Below, one piece after another: positions 5,175 through 6,224 of a stretch of DNA of 6,224 bases. Source of the DNA: Amylibacter sp. (lineage in GTDB: Bacteria > Pseudomonadota > Alphaproteobacteria > Rhodobacterales > Rhodobacteraceae); NCBI GenBank assembly GCA_027083485.1, contig JALWOO010000320.1, positions 1 through 6,224 of the forward strand, given 5' to 3'. Position 1 is the stretch's first letter; each line of letters begins with the position of its first letter. Made by a program: the position numbers and the translations under genes. The notes under the pieces were generated by a model. The model was not told where the DNA came from and searched no databases. It saw only the letters and a list, made by a program, of their open reading frames with translations.

Positions 5175-5534
5175 ATGCCCTCGCCCCCGCAACAACTTCT
5201 CCCCGAGCGATTGTACTATTTTCGCGGCACCACGCTACAAACCGACCATATTCCGATCATTCAGTATCTTGCCTGCGATCAGCAGGGGCATTTACGCGAA
5301 AAAATCGAGATTTACCATGATGGGCGGTGTGTTTATACGGCCGCATCAGAGGCCGATCTGCCGGCAGCTCCCCTCGGCATTAGCGAAGCCGAGGCCCGCT
5401 GGGGCTATGGCACAGCGGCAAAATGCAGCTTTGAGGAATTCGAGGCAATGAAGCAATTGGCATTAAAGCTGGCCTCTCAAGGCGGTGGGATTGATGAAAA
5501 TACCCGTAAGAAATTGAAAACGAATGTATTCTAA
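5175..5534 (+). CDS. Unrecognised 119-residue protein divergent from ccmC
   Basis: I do not recognise this protein. Seen: no signal peptide or membrane segment; an N-terminal LPERLYYFRGTTL (9-21); a probable beta-rich part, IPIIQYLACDQQGHLREKIEIYHDGRCVYTA (about 26-56); a Pro/Ala-rich stretch (61-70); and a C-terminal helical region, FEEFEAMKQLALKLASQ (86-102), ending in a basic tail (RKKLKTNVF). Two cysteines inside the folded part (34 and 52) and a third (84) are present without a metal motif. The frame is open upstream to 4932, but the ATG at 5175 has AAAGGAAC close by and the upstream frame runs antisense through ccmC. It has good ribosome-site support and base composition like its neighbours, so it looks native. 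Divergence from ccmC alone does not show a role in cytochrome maturation. Confidence 0.75.
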   Translation: MPSPPQQLLPERLYYFRGTTLQTDHIPIIQYLACDQQGHLREKIEIYHDGRCVYTAASEADLPAAPLGISEAEARWGYGTAAKCSFEEFEAMKQLALKLASQGGGIDENTRKKLKTNVF

Positions 5535-5607
5535 GGCGCATTCGTGCAAGATTTCGGTTACGTGTCTACAAAACACCTGCCGCCCGGCAATTCACTGAAA
5601 GGGAGCT

Positions 5608-5629
5608 GGCCTTTTATACGAAAGGCCTT

Positions 5630-5630
<1 letters not shown>
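5608..5630 (+). terminator. Candidate terminator of the 5175-5534 gene
   Basis: GGCCTTT (5608-5614) and AAAGGCC (5621-5627) form a perfect seven-pair stem around TATACG, followed on the plus strand by TTT. This fits a short intrinsic terminator for the plus-strand gene ending at 5534. On the minus strand the same hairpin begins right after the CCA end of tRNA-Arg and could help end that transcript or mark its 3' trailer, but no T-run follows there. Confidence 0.5.
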
Positions 5631-5706
<76 letters not shown>

Positions 5707-5715
5707 CTGAGGGGC

Positions 5716-5744
5716 GGTATAGGGCAAGTATTTGGCGGGTTCAA
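5716..5744 (-). promoter_or_regulatory. Candidate sigma-70 promoter of tRNA-Arg
   Basis: On the minus strand TTGAAC (5744-5739) and TATACC (5721-5716) are separated by exactly 17 bases. Each matches four or five of six consensus positions. Transcription would start near 5709, about three bases before the mature tRNA 5' end. The position in the gap between the regulator stop codon and the tRNA supports it. Confidence 0.55.
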
Positions 5745-5748
5745 TCGC

Positions 5749-6224
5749 CTATTTTTGTCCCGAGCCTTTTTCTAGATGCCGTTTGCTGGCATTGCGTGCC
5801 AGTTCGAGGGTATAGGCGGCCAAAGCATTCAGGGCGGCATCGGTTGCGCTTGCGTTGTGGGCGTCCAGTGCGTCGGTGATTTCCGTATGCAGGGCGATAA
5901 TACGGGTGCGGTCGCGTTCGGTGTAGGTGATCATATTCATCAGCGGCTGCATGGCTTCGACGGCACCGGCGAGCTGATAGGAGATCACCGGATTATTCGC
6001 CGCATCCACCAGCGCGCGGTGAAAGCTGACGTCCGAGGCGCAGAAAACCTCGTCGCTCAGGCCGGGCTGGCCCTGCCGGTGGATTTCGGCGCGCATGGCG
6101 GCCAGGTGGTCGGGCTGCCGGCGTTCGGCCGCCAGCGGGATGCAGGCGCGTTCAAGGGCAAAGCGGGCCTCGCAGGCGGTTTCAAAGCTGACCTCGTTCA
6201 TGGACAGTAGCAAGGTAGAGGTGG
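5749..6224 (-). CDS. GntR-family regulator, FadR-type FCD domain (N-terminus cut by window edge)
   Basis: The last 157 residues of a transcription regulator; the winged-helix DNA-binding part lies outside the window. The frame is open to the right edge (TST upstream of LLLSMNEV), so the in-frame TTG and ATG codons near 6213 are internal rather than starts. Seen: [23 protein letters not shown], which matches the first FCD helix of the form (L/A)xEaRxalExxaaxLAAeR; then [16 protein letters not shown], carrying the Asp-x3-His of the effector/metal pocket; and [17 protein letters not shown] with a second pocket histidine. The third histidine, usual in the following AMxxHL helix, seems to be leucine here (LNALAAY). 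Known: this family mostly represses genes for uptake and breakdown of small organic acids or sugars and binds the acid, often through a metal. Its target is unknown; a link to the palindrome upstream of puuD is only speculation. Confidence 0.88.
   Translation of the reverse strand, partial: TSTLLLSMNEVSFETACEARFALERACIPLAAERRQPDHLAAMRAEIHRQGQPGLSDEVFCASDVSFHRALVDAANNPVISYQLAGAVEAMQPLMNMITYTERDRTRIIALHTEITDALDAHNASATDAALNALAAYTLELARNASKRHLEKGSGQK

Noticed and set aside
5012..5176. Extension of CcmC to the ATG at 5176 or 5023
   Set aside because: It would add residues unlike the family, lacks a ribosome site at those ATGs, and would fill the whole divergent promoter region.

Overview
The window looks like chromosome of an alphaproteobacterium, most likely a Rhodobacterales / roseobacter-group member. 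The grounds are a CcmC-CcmD-CcmG cluster of Rhodobacter type, a type II lumazine synthase behind an FMN riboswitch, a membrane urate hydroxylase PuuD, a CCA-encoding tRNA-Arg and generally GC-rich coding sequence. This is a family-level inference; nothing identifies the species.

Layout. At the left edge, reading left and cut by the boundary, is the N-terminal part of a CatB-like hexapeptide acetyltransferase (1-246, minus). It diverges from puuD (414-1649, plus), a membrane urate oxidase with a C-terminal cytochrome c domain. The gap between them holds an imperfect GACCA/TGGTC palindrome, a perfect TATAAT box and a leader hairpin. puuD converges on an unrecognised, AT-richer gene (1698-2225, minus). 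Next is a textbook FMN riboswitch (2333-2453) followed by a likely translational switch hairpin and ribH2 (2525-2944, plus). Then comes an exported Sel1/Hcp-type repeat protein with cysteine pairs at an exact 36-residue period (3009-3581, plus). It converges on the cytochrome c maturation genes ccmG, ccmD and ccmC (minus, 3578-5011), which overlap or abut and read ccmC-ccmD-ccmG. ccmD is only 53 codons long. A 119-residue unrecognised protein (5175-5534, plus) diverges from ccmC. On the right are a tRNA-Arg(CCG) gene (5630-5706, minus) with its own promoter, and the C-terminal part of a GntR/FadR-type FCD regulator (5749 to the right edge, minus).

How the genes relate. Two enzymes concern nitrogen and cofactor metabolism: PuuD oxidises urate to 5-hydroxyisourate and passes electrons to the respiratory chain, and RibH2 makes the lumazine precursor of riboflavin under FMN feedback. 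CcmC, CcmD and CcmG attach heme to c-type cytochromes, and PuuD, which carries a CXXCH heme c motif, would be one of their clients. The remaining genes appear unlinked in function.

Overall this is ordinary core chromosome with two unrecognised genes. I see no mobile element, CRISPR array, phage or toxin-antitoxin module and no convincing new multi-gene system. The points most worth a second look are the cysteine periodicity of the Sel1 protein, the unrecognised 175-residue gene, the puuD operator-like palindrome, and the ccmC promoter region lacking ccmAB next to it.
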